Notes: generated from the letters alone by a model not told the origin. A stretch of 64,000 bases of DNA from Thermobrachium celere DSM 8682 (GCF_000430995.1 NZ_HF952018.1:806386-870385), one strand, 5' to 3'; shown: positions 46,066-54,068, counted from the stretch's first letter. Numbers and translations: made by a program.

Positions 46066-47613
46066 TTGTGTATTAGTACTCTTGTATGGCTATTATTAAT
46101 TGGAGCAACAGGTATTATAGCCTTTATGCTAGGCTATTTTATTAGAAAAAATATATCTGAAAAGAAGATTCAATCTGCTGAAGAATTAGCTAAAAAAATA
46201 GTTTCTGATGCAGAAAAAGAAGCTGAATCAAAAAAGAAGGAAGCAATAATTGAAGCTAGAGAAGAAGTTCATAAGCTTAGAAATGAGTTTGACAAGGAAG
46301 TAAGAGAAAGAAGAAATGAACTTCAAAGAATGGAAAGAAGATTAATATTAAGAGAGGAGACTCTCGATAAAAAGGTTGAAGCATTAGAAGCAAGAGAGGA
46401 AAATTTAACTAAAAAACAACAGGAAATACAAGAATTACAGGAACAATTAAATGAGGTTTACAAGAAACAAATTCAAGAGCTTGAAAGAATAGCAAATTTA
46501 ACAACAGAGGAAGCAAAAGAAATTATTTTAAGCAATGTTAGAGAAGAAGTTAAACATGATGCAGCAATGCTTATAAAAGAAATTGAAACAAAAGCAAAGG
46601 AAGAAGCCGATAAAAAAGCGAGAGAGATAATTGCTTGTGCTATTCAAAGATGTGCTGCAGATCATGTTGCTGAGACAACAGTTTCAGTTGTAAACCTACC
46701 TAACGATGAAATGAAAGGTAGGATAATAGGAAGAGAAGGTAGAAATATTCGAACATTAGAAACATTAACAGGAATTGATCTTATAATTGATGATACTCCT
46801 GAAGCTGTTATTTTATCAGGTTTTGATCCAATTAGAAGGGAAGTTGCTCGTTTAGCGTTAGAAAAGCTTATTGCAGATGGTAGAATACATCCTGCAAGAA
46901 TTGAAGAGATGGTGGAAAAGGCAAAGAAAGAAGTTGAAAATGATATTCGAGAACAAGGTGAACAAGCTACTTTTGAAACAGGTGTACATGGTTTACATAG
47001 CGAACTAATAAAGTTGCTAGGTAGATTAAAGTATAGAACAAGTTATGGACAAAATGTTTTAAAGCATTCAATTGAGGTTGCATATTTAGCAGGATTAATG
47101 GCTGCAGAATTAGGTGCAGATGTTGCTTTAGCAAAGAGAGCAGGTTTATTACATGATATAGGTAAAGCATTAGATCATGAAATAGAAGGACCTCATGCTA
47201 TGATAGGTGGAGATATACTAAAGAAATATAATGAATCTCCAGCAGTTATACATGCGGTTTCAGCACACCATGGTGATATAGAGCCTCAAACAATTGAAGC
47301 TATTCTTGTTCAGGCTGCAGATGCAATTTCAGCTGCTAGACCTGGAGCAAGAAGAGAAACACTTGAGGCATATATAAAGAGATTAGAAAAATTAGAAGAA
47401 ATAGCTGATTCTTTTGATGGTGTTGAAAAATCATATGCTATTCAAGCAGGTAGAGAGATTAGAATAATGGTAAAACCAGAACAAATTTCTGATGCTGATG
47501 CTATACAAATGGCAAGGGATATAGTAAAAAGAATTGAAAGTGAGTTAGAATATCCAGGTCAAATTAAAGTTAATGTAATAAGAGAAGTTAGAGCTATAGA
47601 ATATGCAAAATAA
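46066..47613 (+). CDS. rny: Ribonuclease Y
   Basis: This roughly 515-residue membrane-anchored endoribonuclease starts bulk mRNA decay. An N-terminal membrane helix ([19 protein letters not shown]) is followed by a long coiled coil (about 30-195). A KH domain ([17 protein letters not shown]) and an HD domain ([28 protein letters not shown]) follow. The start is uncertain: GAGGGAGGTG at 46056-46065 leaves only 2 bases between GGAGG and TTG at 46066. The best-spaced in-frame codon is ATT at 46072. No in-frame ATG precedes the membrane helix. Confidence 0.95.
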   Translation: MCISTLVWLLLIGATGIIAFMLGYFIRKNISEKKIQSAEELAKKIVSDAEKEAESKKKEAIIEAREEVHKLRNEFDKEVRERRNELQRMERRLILREETLDKKVEALEAREENLTKKQQEIQELQEQLNEVYKKQIQELERIANLTTEEAKEIILSNVREEVKHDAAMLIKEIETKAKEEADKKAREIIACAIQRCAADHVAETTVSVVNLPNDEMKGRIIGREGRNIRTLETLTGIDLIIDDTPEAVILSGFDPIRREVARLALEKLIADGRIHPARIEEMVEKAKKEVENDIREQGEQATFETGVHGLHSELIKLLGRLKYRTSYGQNVLKHSIEVAYLAGLMAAELGADVALAKRAGLLHDIGKALDHEIEGPHAMIGGDILKKYNESPAVIHAVSAHHGDIEPQTIEAILVQAADAISAARPGARRETLEAYIKRLEKLEEIADSFDGVEKSYAIQAGREIRIMVKPEQISDADAIQMARDIVKRIESELEYPGQIKVNVIREVRAIEYAK

Positions 47614-47645
47614 TAGGACAGTTTATTACTGTCCTATTTTTAGTT
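47612..47645 (+). terminator. Rho-independent terminator of rny
   Basis: AATAGGACAG and CTGTCCTATT form a 10-bp stem around a 7-base loop, followed by TTTAGTTTTTTG. It overlaps the rny stop codon. Confidence 0.85.
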
Positions 47646-47692
47646 TTTTGTCTTAGATTTTTGGAATTATTAAATTATTTAACAATTTTAAG

Positions 47693-47718
47693 AAGGATTT
47701 TTTTAATTTATGTAGAAT
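47693..47718 (+). promoter_or_regulatory. Candidate sigma-H promoter for spoVS
   Basis: AAGGATTT (47693-47700), 14 bases, then GAAT (47715-47718). This element pair and spacing resemble the B. subtilis spoVG sigma-H promoter as I remember it. spoVS is a known sigma-H target in B. subtilis. Confidence 0.5.
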
Positions 47719-47765
47719 ATAGAATTATGAGAAAATAATAAGCAACTTTAAGGAGGTACTAAAAC

Positions 47766-48026
47766 ATGGAAGTATTAAAGGTTTCAGCAAAATCAAATCC
47801 AAATTCTGTAGCAGGTGCTTTAGCAGGTGTTGTAAGGGAAAAAGGTGTTGCAGAGATGCAGGCTATAGGTGCAGGTGCTATTAATCAAGCTATAAAGGCT
47901 GTTGCAATTGCAAGAGGATATGTAGCACCAAGTGGAATTGATTTAATATGCATCCCTGCATTTACTGATGTTAATATTGATGGTGAAGAAAGAACAGCAA
48001 TAAAGTTTATTGTTCAGCCAAGATAA
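47766..48026 (+). CDS. spoVS: Stage V sporulation protein S
   Basis: This 86-residue Alba-fold-like protein is needed for normal spore coat assembly and septation timing in B. subtilis. It is highly conserved: EVLKVSAKSNPNSVAGALAG, and IDLICIPAFTDVNIDGEERTA (split here as IDLICIPAFT and DVNIDGEERTA). AAGGAGGT precedes the ATG. It follows rny as in B. subtilis but without ymdB in between. Its presence supports a spore-forming host. Confidence 0.96.
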   Translation: MEVLKVSAKSNPNSVAGALAGVVREKGVAEMQAIGAGAINQAIKAVAIARGYVAPSGIDLICIPAFTDVNIDGEERTAIKFIVQPR

Positions 48027-48037
48027 TAAATAAAATT

Positions 48038-48066
48038 AAAATGGAGAGAAAACTCTCCATTTTTTA
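48038..48066 (+). terminator. Rho-independent terminator of spoVS
   Basis: AAAATGGAGAG and CTCTCCATTTT form an 11-bp stem with a 4-base AAAA loop, followed by T residues. Confidence 0.88.
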
Positions 48067-48177
48067 TTTATTTTAAAAAAATGAAAGAAAAGTTGCAAAC
48101 TGTATAGACATATAATTGTTTTAATGATATATTTTAAGTATATTAAGTGTATATTTAAAATTGAAGAGGTGGATGAA

Positions 48178-48552
48178 ATGGTATCTACAGGTGGGCAGAG
48201 GAATAGACAGCTACCTAGTAAGTTTAATACAACAACTGTTGTAAAACTATTTATATTACATTTTTTAAATCAGAAGAATTGTTATGGAAATGAATTGATA
48301 GATTTAATAGAAAAAAGTTTAAATTACATATGGCGCCCTAGTCCGGGAATGATTTATCCACTTTTAAGGGATATGGAGGATAATTTGTTAATTGAAGGTT
48401 GGTGGGAGGAACCAGATAAAAAAACAAAAAGAATATATAGAATAACTGAAGATGGGAAGAAGCATTTTGAAGTTATTAAAAATATAAATAAACCATTAAT
48501 AGAAGAATCAATGTATATTTTAAAATATACATTAAATACAATATATGATTAA
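48178..48552 (+). CDS. PadR-family transcriptional regulator
   Basis: This 124-residue winged-helix regulator has the PadR pattern: LFILHFLNQKNCYGNELIDLI, split as LFILHFLNQKNC and YGNELIDLI; then PSPGMIYPLLRDMEDNLLI and KRIYRITEDGKKHFEVI. A C-terminal dimerisation helix follows. Ligand unknown. The ATG at 48178 has AAGAGGTGGA upstream; the frame is open further 5' without a site. It is 17 bases upstream of an aminotransferase gene. A perfect 22-bp palindrome in its own 3' end (48511-48532) could be its operator. Confidence 0.9.
   Translation: MVSTGGQRNRQLPSKFNTTTVVKLFILHFLNQKNCYGNELIDLIEKSLNYIWRPSPGMIYPLLRDMEDNLLIEGWWEEPDKKTKRIYRITEDGKKHFEVIKNINKPLIEESMYILKYTLNTIYD
48511..48532. promoter_or_regulatory. 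Perfect 22-bp palindrome, PadR operator candidate
   Basis: The half-site ATGTATATTTT is followed directly by its exact complement. It lies in the last codons of padR, 38 bases before the aminotransferase start. A near-copy of the half-site (GTGTATATTTAAAA, 48147-48160) lies in the padR leader. PadR proteins bind ATGT/ACAT dyads, usually with a shorter spacer than the 14 bases here. Confidence 0.4.
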
Positions 48553-48569
48553 TTCGGGGAGGGTAAAAT

Positions 48570-49763
48570 ATGGAGTTATCAAGAAAAGCAAAGGCAATTA
48601 CACCATCTACAACACTAGCAATAACTGCAAAAGCTAAAAAGATGAAAAGTGAAGGAATTAATGTAATAAGTTTTGGTGCAGGAGAACCTGATTTTGATAC
48701 TCCTCAATTTGTAAAAGATGCAGCATTTGATGCAATAAACAAGGGGTTAACTAGGTACACTCCTGCATCAGGTATAATCGAATTAAAGGAAGCTATTTGT
48801 ATGAAGCTAAAGGAAGAAAACAATTTAGAATATTCTCCAGCAGAAATAGTTATATCGAATGGCGCAAAGCATTCAATTTATAATGCGCTAATGGCAATTT
48901 GTAATCCAGGTGATGAAGTTATTATTCCTGTACCATATTGGGTGAGCTATCCTGAATTAGTTAAATTGGTTGATGCAGTGCCTGTTTATATTAATACATC
49001 AGAAGACAATCAGTTTAAAATAAAAATTCATGAATTAGAAGAAAAAATAACATCAAAAACAAAAGCTATTATATTAAATAGTCCAAGTAATCCAACTGGT
49101 GCAGTTTATACAAAAGAAGAATTAGAGAAAATAGCTGAAATTGCTGTAAAGCATGATTTGATAGTTATATCAGATGAAATATATGAAAAGTTAATATATG
49201 ATGAATACAAACATATAAGTATAGCTTCATTAAATGATGAAATTAAAAATAGAACAATTGTAATAAATGGTATGTCTAAGGCATATGCTATGACTGGTTG
49301 GAGAATAGGTTATACAGCTTCTAATAAAGAGATAGCATCACTAATGGCTAATATACAAAGTCACGCTACATCAAATCCTAATACAATTGCTCAATATGCA
49401 AGTGTGGCAGCATTGAAAGGCGATCAAGAAGTAATAGAAAAAATGAGAAAAGAATTTGAATTAAGAAGAAACTATATGGTAGACAAGATAAATAGTATTG
49501 AAGGTTTAAGTTGTGTTAAACCTATAGGTGCATTTTATGTAATGATTAATATATCTAAACTAATAGGAAAATCATTTAATGGAAATATAATAAACTCATC
49601 ATTAGAATTTGCAAATGTTCTATTGGATGAAGAAAAGGTAGCTGTAATTCCAGGAGACGCTTTTGGAGATGATAATTATATTAGATTGTCATTTGCAACT
49701 TCTTTGGAACAAATAAAAGAAGGGTTGAATAGAATTGAAGCTTTTATAAAAAAATTAAAGTAG
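48570..49763 (+). CDS. Class I pyridoxal-phosphate aminotransferase (aspartate aminotransferase-like)
   Basis: This 397-residue fold-type I enzyme resembles AspB/AspC of Gram-positive bacteria. Motifs: NSPSNPTGAVY, VISDEIYEKLIYD, the PLP-lysine segment NGMSKAYAMTGWRIGY, and the C-terminal YIRLSFATS with substrate-binding Arg. It probably transaminates aspartate, though related subfamilies act on aromatic or branched amino acids. GGGGAGGG precedes the ATG. Likely cotranscribed with the PadR gene. Confidence 0.9.
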   Translation: MELSRKAKAITPSTTLAITAKAKKMKSEGINVISFGAGEPDFDTPQFVKDAAFDAINKGLTRYTPASGIIELKEAICMKLKEENNLEYSPAEIVISNGAKHSIYNALMAICNPGDEVIIPVPYWVSYPELVKLVDAVPVYINTSEDNQFKIKIHELEEKITSKTKAIILNSPSNPTGAVYTKEELEKIAEIAVKHDLIVISDEIYEKLIYDEYKHISIASLNDEIKNRTIVINGMSKAYAMTGWRIGYTASNKEIASLMANIQSHATSNPNTIAQYASVAALKGDQEVIEKMRKEFELRRNYMVDKINSIEGLSCVKPIGAFYVMINISKLIGKSFNGNIINSSLEFANVLLDEEKVAVIPGDAFGDDNYIRLSFATSLEQIKEGLNRIEAFIKKLK

Positions 49764-49786
49764 GGGTGTAATCTCCTACTTTTTAT
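49757..49786 (+). terminator. Terminator after the aminotransferase gene
   Basis: AAAGTAGG pairs with CCTACTTT (plus a wobble pair), with TTATATT following. It overlaps the stop codon. Confidence 0.7.
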
Positions 49787-49799
49787 ATTGTAAAAGTTG

Positions 49800-49808
49800 T
49801 GTTATAAT
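49800..49808 (+). promoter_or_regulatory. Extended -10 promoter candidate for purB
   Basis: TGT immediately precedes TATAAT (49803-49808). No clear -35 was found. It lies 57 bases before the purB start. Confidence 0.4.
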
Positions 49809-49865
49809 AAAACTACGAAATAAAATCATTTAAATAAAAAGAATTTACGTTAGGAGGCGAATGAA

Positions 49866-51302
49866 TTGACTGATAGAGAATTATATATTAGTCCATTAAC
49901 AAAAAGATATGCAAGTAGAGAAATGTCATATTTATTTTCAGATGATAAAAAGTTTAAAACATGGAGAAAACTATGGATAGCACTTGCTGAGTCGGAAAAA
50001 GAATTGGGGTTAAATATTACTGATGAACAAATTGATGAGCTTAAGAAATATGCTGAAGATATTAATTATGAGGTGGCTGAGAACAAAGAGAGAGAAACAA
50101 GGCATGATGTTATGTCTCATGTATATGCTTATGGAATGCAATGTCCTACAGCAAAACCTATAATTCATTTAGGAGCAACAAGTTGTTATGTTGGTGACAA
50201 TACAGATGTTATTATAATGAAAGAGGCCTTAGAACTAATTAAAGCTAAACTATTAGTATGTATTAAAAATTTAAGAGAGTTTGCTTTAAAATATAAAGGT
50301 TTGCCAACATTATCATATACTCATTTACAGCCAGCTCAGTTAACGACTGTAGGTAAAAGAGCATGTTTGTGGATACAAGATTTAATTATGGATTTTGAAC
50401 AACTAGAATATTGTATTGAAAATTTAAAACTTTTGGGAGTAAAGGGTACTACTGGTACACAGGCAAGTTTTTTAAAATTATTTAATGGAGACCATAATAA
50501 GGTAAAGAAATTAGATGAAATGATTTGTGAAAAAATGGGATTTAAAGATAAATATTTTAAAGTTACTGGGCAAACTTATCCTAGAAAACAAGATTCTATA
50601 GTATTAAACGTATTATCTAATATTGCTCAAAGTGCTTATAAATTTAGTAACGATTTAAGAATTCTTCAAAGCTTTAAAGAAATAGAGGAACCTTTTGAAA
50701 AAAATCAAATTGGTTCTTCGGCTATGCCATATAAAAGAAACCCTATGAGATCTGAAAGAATTTCAGCATTGGCTAGATATGTAATTGTTAATTCCACAAA
50801 CGCAGATATAACAGCATCAACCCAATGGTTTGAAAGAACATTAGATGATTCAGCTAATAGAAGAATAGTGATTGCAGAATCTTTTTTAGCTGTTGATGGC
50901 ATATTAAATTTATACATAAATATAAGCTCTAATATGGTTGTTAATGATAAGGTAATTTTAAGAAGAGTTAGAGATGAATTGCCTTTTATGGCAACAGAAA
51001 ATATCTTGATGGAATGTGTAAAACGAGGCGGAGATAGGCAAGAATTACATGAAAGGATAAGAGTTCATTCTATGGAAGCAGCTAAAAATGTAAAACAATT
51101 AGGAGGAAATAATGATTTGTTAGATAGGATAATGAATGATCCGATGTTTGGATTAAATAAAGAAGATATTAGTGATATAATGGATGAAAGTAAATATATC
51201 GGGCGATCACTAGAACAAGTAGAAGAATTTATTAGTGGTGTTGTTGATCCGTTACTAGATAAATATTCTATTGAAAATATTGATGTAGATATTTTTGTAT
51301 AA
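49866..51302 (+). CDS. purB: Adenylosuccinate lyase
   Basis: This 478-residue fumarase-superfamily enzyme acts twice in purine synthesis, releasing fumarate from SAICAR and adenylosuccinate. GATSCYVGDNTD and TLSYTHLQPAQLTTVGKR are catalytic segments, and GSSAMPYKRNPMRSERI is the superfamily signature. It is the longer clostridial/eukaryotic-like form compared with about 430 residues in B. subtilis. The start is a TTG with TTAGGAGG about 8 bases upstream; an ATG at 49861 is out of frame and hits a stop at once. Confidence 0.95.
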   Translation: MTDRELYISPLTKRYASREMSYLFSDDKKFKTWRKLWIALAESEKELGLNITDEQIDELKKYAEDINYEVAENKERETRHDVMSHVYAYGMQCPTAKPIIHLGATSCYVGDNTDVIIMKEALELIKAKLLVCIKNLREFALKYKGLPTLSYTHLQPAQLTTVGKRACLWIQDLIMDFEQLEYCIENLKLLGVKGTTGTQASFLKLFNGDHNKVKKLDEMICEKMGFKDKYFKVTGQTYPRKQDSIVLNVLSNIAQSAYKFSNDLRILQSFKEIEEPFEKNQIGSSAMPYKRNPMRSERISALARYVIVNSTNADITASTQWFERTLDDSANRRIVIAESFLAVDGILNLYINISSNMVVNDKVILRRVRDELPFMATENILMECVKRGGDRQELHERIRVHSMEAAKNVKQLGGNNDLLDRIMNDPMFGLNKEDISDIMDESKYIGRSLEQVEEFISGVVDPLLDKYSIENIDVDIFV

Positions 51303-51326
51303 GCGACTTATTGGTCGCTTATTTTT
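51299..51326 (+). terminator. Rho-independent terminator of purB
   Basis: ATAAGCGAC and GTCGCTTAT form a 9-bp stem around a 6-base loop, followed by TTTTATT. It overlaps the purB stop. Confidence 0.85.
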
Positions 51327-51358
51327 ATTGTTAAAAAACAGTTTTATAATTTGAACCT

Positions 51359-51387
51359 TTGATTTTTTAATGATATTTTATTATAAT
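51359..51387 (+). promoter_or_regulatory. Predicted promoter for proC
   Basis: TTGATT (51359-51364) and TATAAT (51382-51387) with a 17-base spacer, 42 bases before the proC start. Confidence 0.6.
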
Positions 51388-51429
51388 AAACTTAATAGCT
51401 TGTACTTTATTGTATTTAGGGGGTATAAT

Positions 51430-52218
51430 ATGATAGGTTTCATTGGTTTTGGTAATATGGCAAATGCAATAGTTAATGGTTTGATTAATAACAATGTTAT
51501 TGCAGCGAATGATATATATATTTTTGATATTGATAATGAAAAATGTTATAATGCAAAACAAAAATTTGGAATAAACATATGTAGGGATTATGATGAAGTT
51601 TTTAAGAATGCAAAGTACATAATTTTGGCTATAAAGCCAAATGTTTATAAAGATATTTATGGAATTATTAAAAGTAATTATTGTGATGATAAGGTATTAA
51701 TATCATTGGCAGCAGGAATAACAATAGATGAAATTGTGAAAAACACTGGTTGGAACAAGATTGTAAGGTTAATGCCTAATGTACCAGCACTAATAAATTC
51801 TGGTGTAATTGCAGCAACAATTGTAAAATTAGATAATGAAGAACGAGAGTTTGTAACAAAAATGTTATCAAGTATAGGAAGAGTTTTTATAACAAGTGAA
51901 GAAAATATAAATAAATTTTCTGCTTTAAGTGGAAGTGGCCCTGCATTTGTTGCTATGTTTATTGAAGCTTTAGTTGATGCAGCTATATATTTAGGTATGC
52001 CTTATAAAGAGGCATTAGATATTGTTTTAGAAACGATAATAGGTACATCTGAACTGTTAAAACAAAAAAATATTTCAACGAGCGAATTAAAATATATGGT
52101 ATGTTCTCCAGGTGGAACTACTATAGAAGGTATACGAACTATGGAAGAAAAAGGTTTTAAGACTGCAGTTATAGAAACGATAATTAATACATATAAAAAG
52201 AATTTAAATATAAGGTGA
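51430..52218 (+). CDS. proC: Pyrroline-5-carboxylate reductase
   Basis: This 262-residue NAD(P)H enzyme makes proline from pyrroline-5-carboxylate. MIGFIGFGNMANAIVNGL is the Rossmann start, LAIKPNVYKDI the cofactor-side motif, and FSALSGSGPAFVAMFIEAL with SPGGTTIEGIRTMEEKGFK are C-terminal signatures. The frame opens 60 bases earlier, but TAGGGGG at about 51418 and the Rossmann start fix the ATG at 51430. Confidence 0.95.
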   Translation: MIGFIGFGNMANAIVNGLINNNVIAANDIYIFDIDNEKCYNAKQKFGINICRDYDEVFKNAKYIILAIKPNVYKDIYGIIKSNYCDDKVLISLAAGITIDEIVKNTGWNKIVRLMPNVPALINSGVIAATIVKLDNEEREFVTKMLSSIGRVFITSEENINKFSALSGSGPAFVAMFIEALVDAAIYLGMPYKEALDIVLETIIGTSELLKQKNISTSELKYMVCSPGGTTIEGIRTMEEKGFKTAVIETIINTYKKNLNIR

Positions 52219-52222
52219 TTAT

Positions 52223-52339
52223 ATGTTTAGGTTTATAATATTTTTGGTGTTTTTATTTATTTTTTTAATAATACAAAAAGAGTTGTTTATATCAATAGGA
52301 AATAAAAGAAAAATAAAAAGCAATAGAAAAAACAAATAA
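52223..52339 (+). CDS. 38-residue single-pass membrane peptide
   Basis: I do not recognise a family. The peptide starts MFRFIIFLVFLFIFLIIQKE and ends in a strongly basic tail (eight or more Lys/Arg among the last 13 residues). This gives one predicted membrane helix with an inside-positive C-terminus, unless the short N-terminus is inside. AAGGTGATT overlapping the proC stop is a good ribosome-binding site 5-8 bases from the ATG, supporting translation coupled to proC. Confidence 0.55.
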   Translation: MFRFIIFLVFLFIFLIIQKELFISIGNKRKIKSNRKNK

Positions 52340-52367
52340 TTTTGCTTTTTATTTTTCCCTTTATATA

Positions 52368-52395
52368 ATTTCGCTAAATACTAATTTAGCGAAAT
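52368..52395. repeat. 12-bp inverted repeat upstream of the recombinase gene
   Basis: ATTTCGCTAAAT (52368-52379) and ATTTAGCGAAAT (52384-52395) flank a 4-base loop. No T-run follows on either strand. It may end proC transcription weakly or act in the recombinase 5' region. Confidence 0.6.
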
Positions 52396-52422
52396 ACAAT
52401 ATAAAAAAGAGGGGGGTCTAAT

Positions 52423-53421
52423 GTGAATTTTTCGCAAATTTATGATAAGAATTGTCCAATATTATTAAATGATTTTTTAGCATATATGATCAATGTAAAA
52501 GCAAAATCAATTAATACTGTTTTAGGCTATAAAGTTGATTTAAAATTATTTTTAAAATATATTAAGTATATAAAGCAAGGGATTTATAATAATGATATTA
52601 ATATAGATGAAATTGAAATTAATGATATTAATATTGATTTTATAAAAAATATAACACTATATGATATCTACTCTTTTGTAAATTACGTAACTGTTGAAAG
52701 ACAAAATTCAAGTTATGCTAGAGCAAGAAAAATAGCGGCAATAAGGTCGTTTTTCAATTATTTAGAAAAGAAAGTTAAACTAATAAACGATAATCCTGCT
52801 AAAGATTTGGAAAGTCCTAAAATATCAAAAAGGCATCCAGTCTATTTAACGTTAGAACAAAGCAAAAAATTGATTGAAGCAATAGACGGTAAACATAAAG
52901 AACGAGATTATGCAATAATTATGTTATTTTTAAATTGTGGTTTAAGATTATCTGAGTTGGTTGGTATAGATATAGATAGAATTAAGGGTGATACATTAAC
53001 AGTTATAGGAAAAGGTAATAAAGAAAGGACTGTTTATCTTAATAATGCTTGTATAGATGCTATTAATAGATATTTAGAAGTTAGACCTAAAGATGCGGTA
53101 GATGAAAAAGCTTTGTTTTTGAGTGAAAGGAAAAAGAGGATAAACAAAAGAACAGTAGAGATAATAGTTAAAAAATATATTAAAAAAGCTGGCCTATATG
53201 ACGAAAAATATACACCCCACAAATTAAGGCATACTGCAGCCACTCTAATGTATAAATATGGTAATGTTGATATAAGGGCATTGCAACAAATATTAGGCCA
53301 TGAAAGTGTGTCAACAACACAAATTTATACACATATTGATGATGATAAGCTTAGAAAAGCCGTAAATGCAAATCCATTATCAAGTGTGATGTTTACAAAA
53401 CAAGAGGAAAGTGAAGAATAA
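52423..53421 (+). CDS. xerC: Tyrosine recombinase, XerC type
   Basis: This 332-residue site-specific recombinase has an N-terminal SAM-like core-binding domain (about 10-150). The catalytic domain has Arg in CGLRLSELVG, Lys in GKGNKERTVY, HKLRHTAATL, LGHESVSTT, and the nucleophile Tyr in TQIYTHI. It probably resolves chromosome dimers with a second Xer protein. The start is the GTG at 52423 after GAGGGGGG; the ATG at 52421 runs directly into a stop. It is not beside hslV, where B. subtilis has it, but next to the SOS divergon. Confidence 0.9.
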   Translation: MNFSQIYDKNCPILLNDFLAYMINVKAKSINTVLGYKVDLKLFLKYIKYIKQGIYNNDINIDEIEINDINIDFIKNITLYDIYSFVNYVTVERQNSSYARARKIAAIRSFFNYLEKKVKLINDNPAKDLESPKISKRHPVYLTLEQSKKLIEAIDGKHKERDYAIIMLFLNCGLRLSELVGIDIDRIKGDTLTVIGKGNKERTVYLNNACIDAINRYLEVRPKDAVDEKALFLSERKKRINKRTVEIIVKKYIKKAGLYDEKYTPHKLRHTAATLMYKYGNVDIRALQQILGHESVSTTQIYTHIDDDKLRKAVNANPLSSVMFTKQEESEE

Positions 53422-53442
53422 ATTTATTCTTCACTTTCCTCT
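53403..53442. repeat. 40-bp perfect palindrome centred between two convergent stop codons
   Basis: The 20-base arms 53403-53422 and 53423-53442 are exact reverse complements with no spacer. The recombinase stop (53419-53421) and the leftward Cys-rich gene's stop (53424-53426) are symmetric about the centre. Both proteins therefore end with Glu-Glu-Ser-Glu-Glu. It would form a hairpin in either transcript, but neither side has a T-run. Confidence 0.9.
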
Positions 53443-53699
53443 ACTTCGCTTAAATATATACTATCTTTAAATAAAATTTCATCATCTTCTTGTATTAGAG
53501 TTTCTTCTTCGTATATGTAATCATCGTATTCATCTTCATTAATTATTCCATCAATTGAAATTTCTTTGTAATCATATTTATCTATGTTAAGGCACTTCAT
53601 ACAATTGTCGCATATTTTATTGTGGTCTAGATCGCATATGTTACATTCATTACAATTTGTACAATTTTTTTGATTGTCAATTATACATTTTTTTATCAT
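53424..53699 (-). CDS. Cys-rich acidic small protein (91 aa), SOS-operon candidate
   Basis: I do not recognise a named family. Eight cysteines lie in the first 36 residues: Cys5, then 13, 16, 19, 22 (CxxCxxCxxC) and 30, 33, 36 (CxxCxxC). This suggests a zinc or iron-sulfur site. Residues 40-91 are very acidic with no Cys. AAAGGAGC precedes the ATG. It lies 67 bases downstream of the YneA-like gene on the same strand with no visible terminator between them, so it may be induced with it by DNA damage. Confidence 0.75.
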   Translation of the reverse strand: MIKKCIIDNQKNCTNCNECNICDLDHNKICDNCMKCLNIDKYDYKEISIDGIINEDEYDDYIYEEETLIQEDDEILFKDSIYLSEVEESEE

Positions 53700-53766
53700 A
53701 AAGTCTTTTGCTCCTTTTCTAATTTTTTATTCTATCGCTCACCATATTATTTTTATATATTTAGTA

Positions 53767-54036
53767 TTAATTGTCAATAGGAACCTTTAATATTTGTCCT
53801 GGTTGTATTATAGAATTATTTATATTATTAATTTTTTTTATTTCATAAACAGTTTTTCTTATATCTTTGCTTTTAGGTGTATATTTCATAGATATATTCC
53901 ATAATGTGTCGCCTTTTTGCACTACAACCTCAGTGTAATTAACTATATTATTATCTGTATTCATTATTTTAAATAAAGAAACAAAAATTAAAATAAAGCT
54001 AAATAATGTTAAAATTAAATGTTTCCTTTTGATCAT
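53767..54036 (-). CDS. yneA: LysM-domain membrane protein, YneA-like SOS cell-division inhibitor
   Basis: This 89-residue protein has an N-terminal membrane anchor (about residues 6-25) and a single extracytoplasmic LysM domain from VVVQKGDTLWNISMKY to IIQPGQILKVP. Architecture, size and divergent position beside lexA match B. subtilis YneA, which delays septation during the SOS response. The ATG at 54036 has GGAGGTG upstream; an in-frame GTG at 54045 lies inside that site. Two LexA boxes sit in its promoter and leader. Confidence 0.85.
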   Translation of the reverse strand: MIKRKHLILTLFSFILIFVSLFKIMNTDNNIVNYTEVVVQKGDTLWNISMKYTPKSKDIRKTVYEIKKINNINNSIIQPGQILKVPIDN

Positions 54037-54048
54037 TTTGCACACCTC

Positions 54049-54062
54049 CGAACAAATGTTCT
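54049..54062. promoter_or_regulatory. LexA box 1 (yneA leader)
   Basis: CGAACAAATGTTCT matches CGAAC-N4-GTTCG with one outer change. It lies between the yneA -10 and its ribosome-binding site. Confidence 0.85.
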
Positions 54063-54068
54063 AAATCT

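Noticed and set aside
46967-47170. Leftward small ORF within rny and the many similar leucine-rich ORFs on the opposite strand
   Set aside because: They mirror codons of well-supported genes and lack start signals.
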